Below are positions 50,569 to 60,358 of a DNA stretch of 61,616 bases, one piece after another (within the stretch, counting starts at the first letter, position 1; each line of letters begins with the position of its first letter). The stretch is from Caloramator sp. (GTDB lineage: Bacteria; Bacillota; Clostridia; Clostridiales; Caloramatoraceae). The position numbers were made by a program, and so were the translations under genes. Below the pieces are notes generated by a model. That model did not search any database, was not told where the DNA came from, and saw nothing but the letters and a program-made list of their open reading frames with translations. The DNA is taken from NCBI GenBank assembly GCA_026416875.1, contig JAOAEI010000003.1:1-61616 (forward strand). Reading direction: 5' to 3'.

Positions 50569-51224
50569 TGGCAAGGGTATGCTTAGACTATGGGCATGGT
50601 GGAATAGATAGTGGAGCAGTATATAAAGGAAGATGCGAAAAGGATGATAATTTAGAACTCGGTTTGAAGATTGCAGAAGAATTAAGAAGGCATGGGGTTA
50701 TTGTAGGTGAAACAAGAACTTCTGATACAACTTTAAGTTTAAAGGATAGAACATTGTTTGCAAATAAAGGCAATTTTGACTACTTTATATCCTTTCATAG
50801 GAATGCCTATATACCAGAGAAAACAAATGGGGTTGAAACGTATGTATATATAATAGGTAGAGAAAAATCAAAAGAACTAGCAGAAAGGATTCAAAAGGCT
50901 TTAATTCAGGTAGGATTCTTTAATAGGGGAATAAAAAAAGCAAATTTTCAAGTATTAAGAGAAACAAAGATGCCAGCAGTATTAGTTGAAGTTGGCTTTA
51001 TTGACAACAGTGAGGATAACAAATTATTTGACAGTAAAAAAGATGAAATAGCAAAAGGAATTGCAAAGGCTATATTAGAGCAGTTAAATATAAAATATGT
51101 AGAAACTTCTAAAATTTTATACAGAGTTGCTGCAGGAACTTTCTCAAACAGAGAGAATGCTGAAAAGCAGGTTAAAAAATTAAAAGAATTAGGTATAGAT
51201 GCAATAATTGTTGAGTCTAAATAA
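50565..51224 (+). CDS. N-acetylmuramoyl-L-alanine amidase (endolysin) with SPOR domain
   Basis: VCLDYGHGGIDSGAVYKG...FDYFISFHRNAY...PAVLVEVGFIDNSEDNKLF; C-term YRVAAGTFSNRENAEKQVKKLKELGIDA. Confidence 0.95.
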   Translation: MMARVCLDYGHGGIDSGAVYKGRCEKDDNLELGLKIAEELRRHGVIVGETRTSDTTLSLKDRTLFANKGNFDYFISFHRNAYIPEKTNGVETYVYIIGREKSKELAERIQKALIQVGFFNRGIKKANFQVLRETKMPAVLVEVGFIDNSEDNKLFDSKKDEIAKGIAKAILEQLNIKYVETSKILYRVAAGTFSNRENAEKQVKKLKELGIDAIIVESK

Positions 51225-51226
51225 AT

Positions 51227-51442
51227 TTGAAGCTCTTTAGGGGCTTCTTTTTTTTTATTGTCAGAAGGGGGATGTTTATGACTAAGGATCAGTTTGAAAG
51301 AGAAAAAAATTACAGGGTATCAATTTCGATTGCAAAACTTATGATTTCTAAGAACATAATTAATGAAGATGATTTTGAGAAAATAAAGATGCTACTTATT
51401 GATAAATACAAGCCTATTATAGGGTCTCTAACCTACAATTAA
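51227..51442 (+). CDS. SHOCT-like small protein preceding recombinases
   Basis: MTKDQFEREKNYRVSISIAKLMISKNIINEDDFEKIKMLLIDKYKPIIGSL; true start probably internal (51278). Confidence 0.6.
   Translation: MKLFRGFFFFIVRRGMFMTKDQFEREKNYRVSISIAKLMISKNIINEDDFEKIKMLLIDKYKPIIGSLTYN
51228..51256 (+). terminator. Terminator after endolysin
   Basis: GAAGCTCTTTAGGGGCTTCTTTTTTTTT. Confidence 0.75.
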
Positions 51443-51496
51443 CTTGCTTTGTATCAATATAAGAGTTAACATGTGTAGCTGAAAGGGGAGATAAGA

Positions 51497-52777
51497 ATGC
51501 AAAGAAAGGTAATAAAGATTCAACCTAAAATAATAAGAATTCCATCTAAAAAACGTGTTGCGGCTTATGCAAGAGTATCAAGTGGAAAGGATGCTATGCT
51601 TAATTCTCTTTCAGCTCAAATCAGCTACTACAGTAACTTTATTCAAAAACACCTTGAATGGGAGTATGTAGGAGTATATGCTGATGAGGCATTTACTGGA
51701 ACAAAAGAAGAAAGACCAGAGTTTCAAAGACTTTTAAAAGACTGTAGAGATGGTAAAATAGATATGGTTATCACAAAATCAATATCAAGATTTGCAAGAA
51801 ATACTGTAACAATGCTTGAAGTTGTAAGAGAACTAAAGAGTTTAAATGTAGATGTATATTTTGAAAAAGAGAATATTCATAGTCTTAGCGGGGATGGGGA
51901 GCTTATGCTAACTATCCTCGCTTCTTTTGCACAGGAGGAAAGTAGGTCCGTCAGTGAAAACTGCAAATGGAGGATAAGAAAAGGATTTAAAGAGGGAGAA
52001 CTTGTTAACTTAAGATTTATGTATGGGTATAGGATAGAAAAAGGGAAAATAGAAATCAATGAGGATGAGGCTAAAATTGTCCGAATGATTTTTGATGATT
52101 ATATAAATGGAATGGGATGTACAAAAATAGCAAGGAAACTTAGAGAGATGGGCATAGAAAAGATAAGAGGCGGTAAATGGAACTCCGAAAGAGTTGTAGA
52201 AATATTAAAGAATGAAAAATATACAGGGAATGCCTTGCTTCAGAAAAAATTTGTAAAGGACCATTTAACAAAAACTATAGTTAGAAATAAAGGTTATCTT
52301 CCAAAATATTATGCAGAGGAAACACATCCAGCTATAATCGATTTAGAAACATTTCAAAAGGCACAAGAGATTTTAGAAGAAAGAAGATTGAAGTATTCAC
52401 CCCAAAAAGAAGGTTCAAATCATATATTTCAGAGGAAAATTATATGTGGAATATGTGGGAAAAAATATAGGAGAAAAAGAAGAAAGGATAAGTTTATATG
52501 GCACTGTTCTACCTATTTAAAATATGGTAAAGATACCTGCCAGTCAAAGCAGATACCTGAAGATGTATTAATTTCAGTCATTAATGAGGGTGAGTTTGAT
52601 AAAGCGAAAATAAAGGAAATACAGGTGATAGAGCAAGGAAAACTTAACTTCATATTAAATGATGGAAGTGTAGTTGAAAAAGAATGGAGCTACAAACCAA
52701 GAAGTGAAAGTTGGAGTGATGAAGCAAGGCAAAGGGCAAGAGAAAAAAGCCTTAAAAGAATTGAGAGGAGGAGTTAA
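51497..52777 (+). CDS. Large serine recombinase 1
   Basis: RVAAYARVSSGKDAMLNSLSAQISYY...TKSISRFARNTVTMLE; recombinase domain and zinc ribbon CGICGKKY...C. Confidence 0.95.
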   Translation: MQRKVIKIQPKIIRIPSKKRVAAYARVSSGKDAMLNSLSAQISYYSNFIQKHLEWEYVGVYADEAFTGTKEERPEFQRLLKDCRDGKIDMVITKSISRFARNTVTMLEVVRELKSLNVDVYFEKENIHSLSGDGELMLTILASFAQEESRSVSENCKWRIRKGFKEGELVNLRFMYGYRIEKGKIEINEDEAKIVRMIFDDYINGMGCTKIARKLREMGIEKIRGGKWNSERVVEILKNEKYTGNALLQKKFVKDHLTKTIVRNKGYLPKYYAEETHPAIIDLETFQKAQEILEERRLKYSPQKEGSNHIFQRKIICGICGKKYRRKRRKDKFIWHCSTYLKYGKDTCQSKQIPEDVLISVINEGEFDKAKIKEIQVIEQGKLNFILNDGSVVEKEWSYKPRSESWSDEARQRAREKSLKRIERRS

Positions 52778-52780
52778 CTT

Positions 52781-54364
52781 ATGGCAAGAGCAGTAACTGT
52801 AATACCGGCAACAGCATCACGCATCTCACCAATTAATAAAACCAAAGTAGATAAGAAAAGAGTAGCTGCATATGCAAGGGTTTCTACTGATAATGAAGAA
52901 CAACTTCAAAGTTTTGAAGCACAGATGGACTACTATACAAATCATATAAAATCAAACCCTGATTGGATATTTGTAAATGTCTATACAGACGAAGGTATAT
53001 CAGCAACAAGCACTAAAAAGAGAGATGGGTTTAATAGAATGATAGAAGATGCTTTAAATGGCAAAATAGACCTTATAATCACAAAATCAGTTAGTAGGTT
53101 TGCAAGAAATACTGTAGATACATTAACAACAGTTAGAAAACTAAAAGAAAAGGGTGTTGAAGTATATTTTGAAAAGGAAAACATATATACACTTGATAGC
53201 AAGGGAGAGCTTTTAATAACAATAATGAGCTCTTTAGCACAAGAAGAATCAAGGTCAATTTCAGAAAACGTAACCTGGGGACAGAGAAAAAGATTTGCAG
53301 ATGGGAAGTTGAGCCTTCCATACAAGAATTTTTTAGGTTACACAAAAGGTGAGGATGGCTATCCTAAAATAGTTGAGGAAGAGGCTAAAATTGTAAGACT
53401 TATATATAAGCTTTTTCTTGAAGGCAAAACACCATTAAGTATAGCGGAGTATTTAACAGAGAATAATATTCTAACGCCAGCAGGTAAAAAAGTATGGCAT
53501 CAGAGCACAGTTTTAAGTATCCTTCAAAATGAAAAATACAAAGGTGATGCAATACTTCAAAAGACTTTTACAGTAGATTTTCTTACAAAGAAGATAAAGA
53601 GAAACGAAGGAGAAGTTCCACAGTATTATGTTGAAAACAGCCACCCTGCAATTATAGCACCTGAAGTATTTGATTTGGTGCAGATGGAGCTTAAGAATAG
53701 AAAAGAGGTAAAGGGATATAAGACAGGAGGGAGCTGCTTTTCAGGAAAAATTGTATGCGGTGATTGTGGAAGTTTCTACGGCAGAAAGGTTTGGCACTCG
53801 AATAGTAAATATAGAAGGGTTATATGGCAGTGTAATTCTAAGTTTAAAAATGATGAAAAATGCACTACACCACATCTTTATGAGGATAAAATAAAGAAGG
53901 CTTTTGTTGAGGTATTTAATAGCTTGATTGAAAATAAGGAAGAAATTTTAAAAGGATATGAAGATATATTAAAAGCCTTAACAGATACCACAAAGCTTGA
54001 TAAGGAAAGTGTCAAGTTACAAAATGAGCTTGAAATAGTTACTGAGATGATTAGAAAATGTGTTGAGGAAAATGCCCACAGGGCTTTAAACCAAGTAGAG
54101 TATAATGAGAAATATAGGGCTTTAGTTGTGAGGTATGAAAATATCAAAAGGGAAATTGAAAGGATAGAGGAGAAACGATTACAGCAAAGTGCCAAGAAGG
54201 AGAGTATTTTAGAGTTTATTAAGGAACTTAAGCAAAGAGAAGATTTAATAACAGAGTTTGATGAGGAGGTTTGGATAGGAACAATTGATAAGGTGGTTGT
54301 AAATAGAGAAGGGAAAATATCTTTTGTATTCAAGGATGGAATGGAAGTTGAATGGGATATATAA
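52781..54364 (+). CDS. Large serine recombinase 2
   Basis: RVAAYARVSTDNEEQLQSFEAQMDYY...TKSVSRFARNTVDTLT; zinc ribbon, C-terminal coiled coil. Confidence 0.95.
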   Translation: MARAVTVIPATASRISPINKTKVDKKRVAAYARVSTDNEEQLQSFEAQMDYYTNHIKSNPDWIFVNVYTDEGISATSTKKRDGFNRMIEDALNGKIDLIITKSVSRFARNTVDTLTTVRKLKEKGVEVYFEKENIYTLDSKGELLITIMSSLAQEESRSISENVTWGQRKRFADGKLSLPYKNFLGYTKGEDGYPKIVEEEAKIVRLIYKLFLEGKTPLSIAEYLTENNILTPAGKKVWHQSTVLSILQNEKYKGDAILQKTFTVDFLTKKIKRNEGEVPQYYVENSHPAIIAPEVFDLVQMELKNRKEVKGYKTGGSCFSGKIVCGDCGSFYGRKVWHSNSKYRRVIWQCNSKFKNDEKCTTPHLYEDKIKKAFVEVFNSLIENKEEILKGYEDILKALTDTTKLDKESVKLQNELEIVTEMIRKCVEENAHRALNQVEYNEKYRALVVRYENIKREIERIEEKRLQQSAKKESILEFIKELKQREDLITEFDEEVWIGTIDKVVVNREGKISFVFKDGMEVEWDI

Positions 54365-54376
54365 CGTGATTAATAA

Positions 54377-54430
54377 CACCCACAAGGTTGGCTAAAAATG
54401 TAGCAGGCTTTGTGGGTGATTTTTTATTTT
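54377..54430 (+). terminator. Terminator after recombinase 2
   Basis: CACCCACAAgg...ctTTGTGGGTGATTTTTTATTTTTT. Confidence 0.8.
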
Positions 54431-54671
54431 TTGAAAAGTCTAAATGGACTTATTGAGTTAAACATATGTAGAATTATGTTGTAATTAGTTGGAAATTTTC
54501 AATTTACAGAATTGGTAGTGGGGTGGTAAAATAGAAAAAGAAGGAAATAACTAGCTAACCAAACTAATATTTAAATTTTATTAAAATTCAAATTTGTTTG
54601 AAGTTTTTAATTATATGGATTAAGAAATTAATTTATTTGAGCCTTTATGTTTAAAAGAGGGAGGTGATAAA

Positions 54672-54764
54672 ATGACGATAATAAAAATGCCTAAAAAACA
54701 TAAATCAATGATACATATTAGATTTGCTGTTCACAAAGACAGTTGTTGTTCATCAAGAGGATAA
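54672..54764 (+). CDS. Candidate RiPP precursor peptide (30 aa: MTIIKMPKKHKSMIHIRFAVHKDSCCSSRG)
   Basis: RBS GGGAGG 8 nt upstream; immediately upstream of radical SAM/SPASM + ABC transporter; below ORF-track size cutoff. Confidence 0.75.
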   Translation: MTIIKMPKKHKSMIHIRFAVHKDSCCSSRG

Positions 54765-54774
54765 TAAAAAAATA

Positions 54775-54804
54775 TTAGGGGGAATGTATATTCCCCTAAT
54801 TTTA
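54775..54804 (+). terminator. Intrinsic terminator/attenuator between precursor and maturase
   Basis: TTAGGGGGAATgtatATTCCCCTAATTTT. Confidence 0.7.
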
Positions 54805-55037
54805 ATAATTGATCTTTTTGCTAATTAGCCTTCAAAAAAATAATTGATAGAGAGAGAAATAGATAAATACAAATTAGAAGCGAAAATTTTCCATTTATTT
54901 CATATAAATTTTATATCTTAGTATTCCAATAGAAAAGTTTATATAAATAATACATAAATGGGATTAACATAAAGGTCAGATAGAAAGGTCTAATAAAATA
55001 TGATTCTAAAGTTTACATAATTTAGGGTGGTGAAAGT

Positions 55038-56348
55038 ATGAAATGGTCCTTATTTATTTTCCAAACAAAGGTAAAAGATAAAATTTTTCTTTATAATACC
55101 TTTAATGATGCCTTGATTTTTTTAGATGAAAATGTTTATGATTCTATAGATAGATACATAAACAAAAAGAGCAGTAGTTCAAATGAATATAAAAATATCA
55201 TAAATGCACTTGTTGAAATGGACTTCATAATAACAGAGGAGATTAATGAAAAAGAAAAATTCCTATCTAATTTATATTATGAATGGATTAATGATAAGTT
55301 TATGAGTTTACATATCCTTCCTACGACTGAATGTAATTTCACATGTAAATATTGCTATCAAACAGGAATTAATAGAAATTATAGGTTGAATTCAACAGAT
55401 ATCAAAAATGTAGTAAATTATATAAAGAGGTATTTAGAGAAACATCCAATTGAAAAATCTAACATAATAATTCATGGGGGAGAACCAACATTAAATTGGG
55501 AAGCAGTTATAGAATTGATGCCCTCAATAAAAAAACTTTTTGAGCAATATAATGTTAATTTTAATACGCAAATTGTAACTAATGGTTATTTATTAACTAA
55601 GGAAAAAGTAGATTTCTTATATAATTTTAATTGGAATAGAGCACAGATAACATTAGATGGTTTAGAAGAAATTCATAATAAAAGAAGATTTTTGAGAAAT
55701 GGTTACGGAACTTTTAAGCAAATATTAGATAATATGCAATATATAATAGAAAACAATTTCTTAAATCACATTGATTTAAGAATAAATTATGATAAAGAAA
55801 ACTTCGAAACAATTCCACTATTGTTAGAATTTTTAGGTAAAATATTTCCAACTGAAAAAATTCATTTGTCTTTTGGGTTAGTTTCACCTACAATTGCAAA
55901 TACAAATATTCATAGTTTTATCCCAATAGAAGAAACACCAGAGTATTATCCTAAATTATATAAATTAGCTAAAACATTAGGATTTATAATGCCAGAGTTT
56001 TTTATTTTTGATTCATTTTGTACAGCTAAAATAAAAAATTCAATGGTAATTTCTGCTGATTGTAAAATATATAAATGTTTGAGCATGGTTGGAAGGGAAA
56101 ATTTTATTGTTGATGATATATGTAATAATAAAGATAAAGAAAAAGAAATATCTACTTACTTTTTTATAGATTTGTATGAACAATGTTTCGAAAAAAAATG
56201 TGAATTTATTCCATTGTGCAATACAGGATGTAGATTTGATGCTTATTTAAAAAATGGCTCAATTAAAAGCATAGATTGTAAAAAAGAAATAATAAAAAAG
56301 ATTAATAATCAATTATTTGAAATTTTATATTTAGGTGAGATAAAATGA
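55038..56348 (+). CDS. Radical SAM/SPASM peptide maturase
   Basis: CNFTCKYCYQ (CxxxCxxC); IIIHGGEPTLNW; C-terminal SPASM Cys set CKIYKC...CEFIPLCNTGCRFD...DC. Confidence 0.92.
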   Translation: MKWSLFIFQTKVKDKIFLYNTFNDALIFLDENVYDSIDRYINKKSSSSNEYKNIINALVEMDFIITEEINEKEKFLSNLYYEWINDKFMSLHILPTTECNFTCKYCYQTGINRNYRLNSTDIKNVVNYIKRYLEKHPIEKSNIIIHGGEPTLNWEAVIELMPSIKKLFEQYNVNFNTQIVTNGYLLTKEKVDFLYNFNWNRAQITLDGLEEIHNKRRFLRNGYGTFKQILDNMQYIIENNFLNHIDLRINYDKENFETIPLLLEFLGKIFPTEKIHLSFGLVSPTIANTNIHSFIPIEETPEYYPKLYKLAKTLGFIMPEFFIFDSFCTAKIKNSMVISADCKIYKCLSMVGRENFIVDDICNNKDKEKEISTYFFIDLYEQCFEKKCEFIPLCNTGCRFDAYLKNGSIKSIDCKKEIIKKINNQLFEILYLGEIK

Positions 56349-57988
56349 AACAAATCATTATTTTTTTTAAAAATTATTATTCAAAAATAAAAATTTTTAT
56401 TGCATCATACTTAACATTTTCGATTTTTCATAAAATTTCAATTATTTTTATTCCCATATTAACAAAGAATCTTGTCGATGATGCTGTTAAAGGCGATAAT
56501 TTAAATTTACTTTTTGCTGATGCTATTAAATTTCTTATAGCAGTTTTACTTTTTATTTTGTTTTTGTCTTTTAAATATTATTTTCAAAATCTTATAGAAA
56601 TAAATGTTATAAATTGGTTGAAGTTAGATATGATAAAAAAAATTAATAAGATTGAATATGAATATATTTTAAACAAAGAATTAGGATATTTTACTCAAAG
56701 AATAAACAAAGATATAGATAAAATAAAAAGTTTAATAATTTCAGATTATACAACATTCTTTATTAACCTTTTTTATCTAATCACAACAATTTTTATTATG
56801 TTCAAATTAAATATAATACTAACATTAATTTTGTTATTATTGGTTCCAATTTTTCTGTTTTTTTCAAAAATATTTATACCCAAACTAAATAATTTAAATA
56901 ATGAAATTATGGAAAAAAATGAATCAATTGATAATATTATTGAAGAAGCATTTAATGGCAATTTTACATTAAGAATTAATAATGCTATAACATATATTGA
57001 AGAAAAAATGGGAAAATTGCTTATGCAATTGAATGAAATTTTAAGAAAAGAAGTTAGGGTAAACATTTTTTATGAATTTGTTCTTGTCACCGGAATAATG
57101 AATCTTTCGTCTCTTCTTATTTATTGTGTAGGAGGTTATTTGGTTTTTAGAAGAAAAATAAGTGCAGGAACTCTTGTTGCTTTTTCATTATATTTTTCAC
57201 GATTATGGGATCCAATTGAATTTTTTATGGACTTTCCTAAAAAACTAAAAATATCATTAGTTTCATTAAACAGAATAAAAGAATTGTTAGAATTTTCTGA
57301 AGAAAAGGTTGGAGAAATAGAAATTAACGAAGAGTTTAAGCATTTAACTTTAAACAATGTCGAATTTAAATATAATAATAAAATAATATTTAGCAATCTA
57401 AATCTTAAAATAAGTAAAGGAGATAAAATAGGAATTGTTGGTGCAAATGGTAGTGGTAAATCTACTTTATGCTATTTATTAATTAAATTAATTCATCCTA
57501 CTAGAGGCGAAATTTATTATAATAAAATAAGCTATAAAAATATAAATCAATATAGCTTGAGGAAAAGAATAATTTTAATTCCTTCTGAACCATATATATT
57601 TCAAACTACGGTTTTTGAAAATATATCTTTAATTAATAATACATTTAATATTAATGAAAAAGTTTTAAAAAATCTATTAGAAATACTTAGAAATAATAAT
57701 ATAGATTTCAATTCAGATCTTAATAATAAAGGACAAAATTTATCTGGAGGGGAGAAAAAAATTATACAATTAGCTAGAGGATTATCCAGGGATGCAGATT
57801 TATATATTTTAGATGAACCTTTAAATTATATTGATAGCAAATATAAGAGAATAATAATAAACTTTTTATTAGACTATCTGAAAGATAAAACATTTTTAAT
57901 TATATCCCATGATAAAGATATATTTGAAATTTGTAATAAAATTTATTATTTAGAAAACGGTATTCTTAATGATACAAATAATACGTAA
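56345..57988 (+). CDS. ABC transporter, fused permease-ATPase
   Basis: TM domain then GIVGANGSGKSTLCYLLIKLIHPTRG, NLSGGEKKIIQLARGLSRDADLYILDEP; translationally coupled to rSAM; no C39 peptidase. Confidence 0.94.
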   Translation: MKQIIIFFKNYYSKIKIFIASYLTFSIFHKISIIFIPILTKNLVDDAVKGDNLNLLFADAIKFLIAVLLFILFLSFKYYFQNLIEINVINWLKLDMIKKINKIEYEYILNKELGYFTQRINKDIDKIKSLIISDYTTFFINLFYLITTIFIMFKLNIILTLILLLLVPIFLFFSKIFIPKLNNLNNEIMEKNESIDNIIEEAFNGNFTLRINNAITYIEEKMGKLLMQLNEILRKEVRVNIFYEFVLVTGIMNLSSLLIYCVGGYLVFRRKISAGTLVAFSLYFSRLWDPIEFFMDFPKKLKISLVSLNRIKELLEFSEEKVGEIEINEEFKHLTLNNVEFKYNNKIIFSNLNLKISKGDKIGIVGANGSGKSTLCYLLIKLIHPTRGEIYYNKISYKNINQYSLRKRIILIPSEPYIFQTTVFENISLINNTFNINEKVLKNLLEILRNNNIDFNSDLNNKGQNLSGGEKKIIQLARGLSRDADLYILDEPLNYIDSKYKRIIINFLLDYLKDKTFLIISHDKDIFEICNKIYYLENGILNDTNNT

Positions 57989-58154
57989 ACGTTAAAATAT
58001 AATGATGGAGATATTTCAGAAATTTAAAATCTAGAAAATTTATATGAAATATATATAGGAACTATCTTCTACTTACGGATCTTTGAGAACAATTGGATAG
58101 GGTATTCATATAAAAAACTTATCCGTTTTCTTTAGTATTAAAATTATAATCATT

Positions 58155-58226
58155 AGACAAAAGCTAAACTTTAATTTTGAATTTTGATACAATTGCCTTG
58201 AAACATTAAGTTTCAAGGCTTTTTTG
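58155..58226 (+). repeat. Repeat copy A ending in terminator GCCTTGAAACattaaGTTTCAAGGCTTTTTT
   Basis: Near-identical to 60563-60626; lies just before truncated Rhs gene. Confidence 0.7.
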
Positions 58227-58237
58227 AAATAGAGTTA

Positions 58238-59482
58238 ATGCAACCAATAATTACCAATTTACCACATTTTACTTATTGCACTAGGATTATTCAGAATGTT
58301 AATATTCTATTAATATTCGTTTATTTAAATGGAAACCCTTTAACTTACGATGGCTATACCTTCACATGGGAAGAAGGAAGACAGCTTGAGAGGATACAAG
58401 GGAATGGGCTTAACATTTCCTACAAATACAACGACCAGGGCATAAGGACAGAGAAAACTATAAATGGTGTTACAACAAAATATTACCTTTTAGGCGATAA
58501 GGTTATACTTGAAACAAACGGGACAGACACAATCCACTATTCCTACGATACCCAAGACAACCTTGTTTCAATGAACCTAAATGGTGTAGAATATTACTAT
58601 GTAAGGAACGGGCAAGGGGACATTATAGCGTTAATTGACGCTAACGGATATGAAGTTGCAACCTACACTTATGATTCCTGGGGGAAAATTATATCAATTG
58701 ATGGAAGCTTAAAGGATACAGTAGGAGTTAAGAATCCGTATAGGTATAGAGGATACAGATACGATGAAGAGACAAAGCTGTATTATTTACAAAGTAGGTA
58801 TTATAATCCTGAGTGGGGTAGGTTTGCTAATGCGGATGCGATTGTTGGGGAAAATGGAGAACTACTGTCCCATAACATGTTTGCGTATTGCAGTAATGAC
58901 CCAGTAAACATGGAAGACCCAGATGGAGATATAGCATGGTGGGTTGGAGCTGCAATAAGTGGAGCTGCATTTGATTCAGCAGTTTATCTTTTACAGCATA
59001 GAAATGGAGGATTTAGCTGGAGCGGATTAGGTAAAGCAGTTGCAACAGGTGCTATTACGGGTGTAGCATTAGCTGGAGCAGGGAATTTTATTGCAAAGGG
59101 AGTAAGGGCATTAGTTTCTGCTAGAAAAGCAAAGACAATTATAAAAGGTGGAAGCAAAGCTGTTAGTGTAACAAATAAACTAATCAAATTCAAAGGTGAC
59201 GAAGCAGTGGCTCACTTTGAGAAACATGGCAAAGAGTTTATGGATGCATTAGGAAAATATACATACAATCTTAAAGATTATATAAATGATGCTAATCATG
59301 TAATCCAAAATGGCACATATGTCGAAGAATTGAATGGGTATGTTCAATTAATTGGCGGAAAAGGAAGTGCAAAATATGGATTTGTTGGGTTAGATAGGGC
59401 AACTGGGCACATTACGACATTTCACATTAAAACAGCATCTGAGCTAGCAAAAAAAGCACCTAGCTTAGGTATTATAAAATAG
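58238..59482 (+). CDS. Orphan Rhs C-terminal fragment with toxin-like C-terminus
   Basis: Rhs/YD repeats and core boundary (RYRGYRYDEETKLYYLQSRYYNPEWGRFANADA); unique C-terminal domain DEAVAHFEKHGKEFMDALGKYTYNLKDYINDANHVIQNGTYV...; N-terminal ~30 aa not Rhs-like. Confidence 0.82.
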   Translation: MQPIITNLPHFTYCTRIIQNVNILLIFVYLNGNPLTYDGYTFTWEEGRQLERIQGNGLNISYKYNDQGIRTEKTINGVTTKYYLLGDKVILETNGTDTIHYSYDTQDNLVSMNLNGVEYYYVRNGQGDIIALIDANGYEVATYTYDSWGKIISIDGSLKDTVGVKNPYRYRGYRYDEETKLYYLQSRYYNPEWGRFANADAIVGENGELLSHNMFAYCSNDPVNMEDPDGDIAWWVGAAISGAAFDSAVYLLQHRNGGFSWSGLGKAVATGAITGVALAGAGNFIAKGVRALVSARKAKTIIKGGSKAVSVTNKLIKFKGDEAVAHFEKHGKEFMDALGKYTYNLKDYINDANHVIQNGTYVEELNGYVQLIGGKGSAKYGFVGLDRATGHITTFHIKTASELAKKAPSLGIIK

Positions 59483-59497
59483 GAGGTTGGTAAGTTT

Positions 59498-59863
59498 ATG
59501 AAAATTGTTGCAATAAAATGGATCAATGAAATTGCTAAAGAAGCGGAAGTGACAATTTCTAATGGGAGATCAGAGATTATATGTTTTTCTCAGCCGTTTA
59601 ATTATTTAATAAACGACGTATTGATTCAACCAATTTACTGTTTTAATCCAAAATGTATTACAAAGTCAAATTTAGAAGATTGTATAATTAAGAAGCAAGG
59701 ACAATATTTTGAATATTTTCTTAGAGGCAAAATAGTAAATTTAAATGAAAAACTTATAGACGTAGATGGCTTTTTGATAAATCTTGAAGATGCGGATCTT
59801 CCAGGTGACTTAATAAATGGTGATGCTATTGAATTTATAGCTACAAGGCTGGATATTTACTAA
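59498..59863 (+). CDS. Putative immunity protein for Rhs toxin
   Basis: 121-aa ORF directly after Rhs-CT with own RBS (position only). Confidence 0.55.
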   Translation: MKIVAIKWINEIAKEAEVTISNGRSEIICFSQPFNYLINDVLIQPIYCFNPKCITKSNLEDCIIKKQGQYFEYFLRGKIVNLNEKLIDVDGFLINLEDADLPGDLINGDAIEFIATRLDIY

Positions 59864-60339
59864 ATGAATACAACAATTTCAATTACATTTGTAGAAAATA
59901 TGGAAGATGAGTGCAGTTTGGGAACTCAATTGGAGTATATTAAACGGATAATTATAGCGATTACAGAATATTGACGTTCACTTATCGGCTTTATGTCAAT
60001 AGTTGGGGTGGCAATTATTCAGATGCCGCCCTTGCTAATTTTTAAGAGATTTTTGTGTAAATTAGATTAGGTAAGAAAAATATTTAAAATTAGTAATCAC
60101 AAAAAGACCAATCTAAGGTTGGTTTTTGAAAAGTATCAATTTTTAAATATGGTTACCCACAACAATGGAGTATTCGGTTGATAAATTGTTACGGCGTAAA
60201 TTATTACATATCAAAAAAGTCAAATTAATTTAACCTAAAAAGCATTTAAAATTGCTAAAAAAGCAAGGATGAAATAAATTGCACCACAAAAAACAACAAA
60301 AAAGTCAAAATATTTAATCCTGAATGAACATAAAAAAAT

Positions 60340-60358
60340 GAGGGGTAACCCCTCATGG
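60340..60358 (-). terminator. Minus-strand terminator (ATGAGGGGTTACCCCTCATTTTTTT on minus strand)
   Basis: Perfect dyad preceded on + by A-run. Confidence 0.5.

Noticed and set aside
53878-54333. 151-aa and other minus-strand ORFs over the recombinases
   Set aside because: Shadow ORFs opposite well-supported genes, rich in S/L/F as expected for antisense of Lys/Glu-rich AT-rich genes.
54672-54764. Assignment of the small peptide to a named family (SCIFF or Clo7bot-like)
   Set aside because: Only two Cys and a short length; the faint N-terminal resemblance is not enough to name a family without a search.
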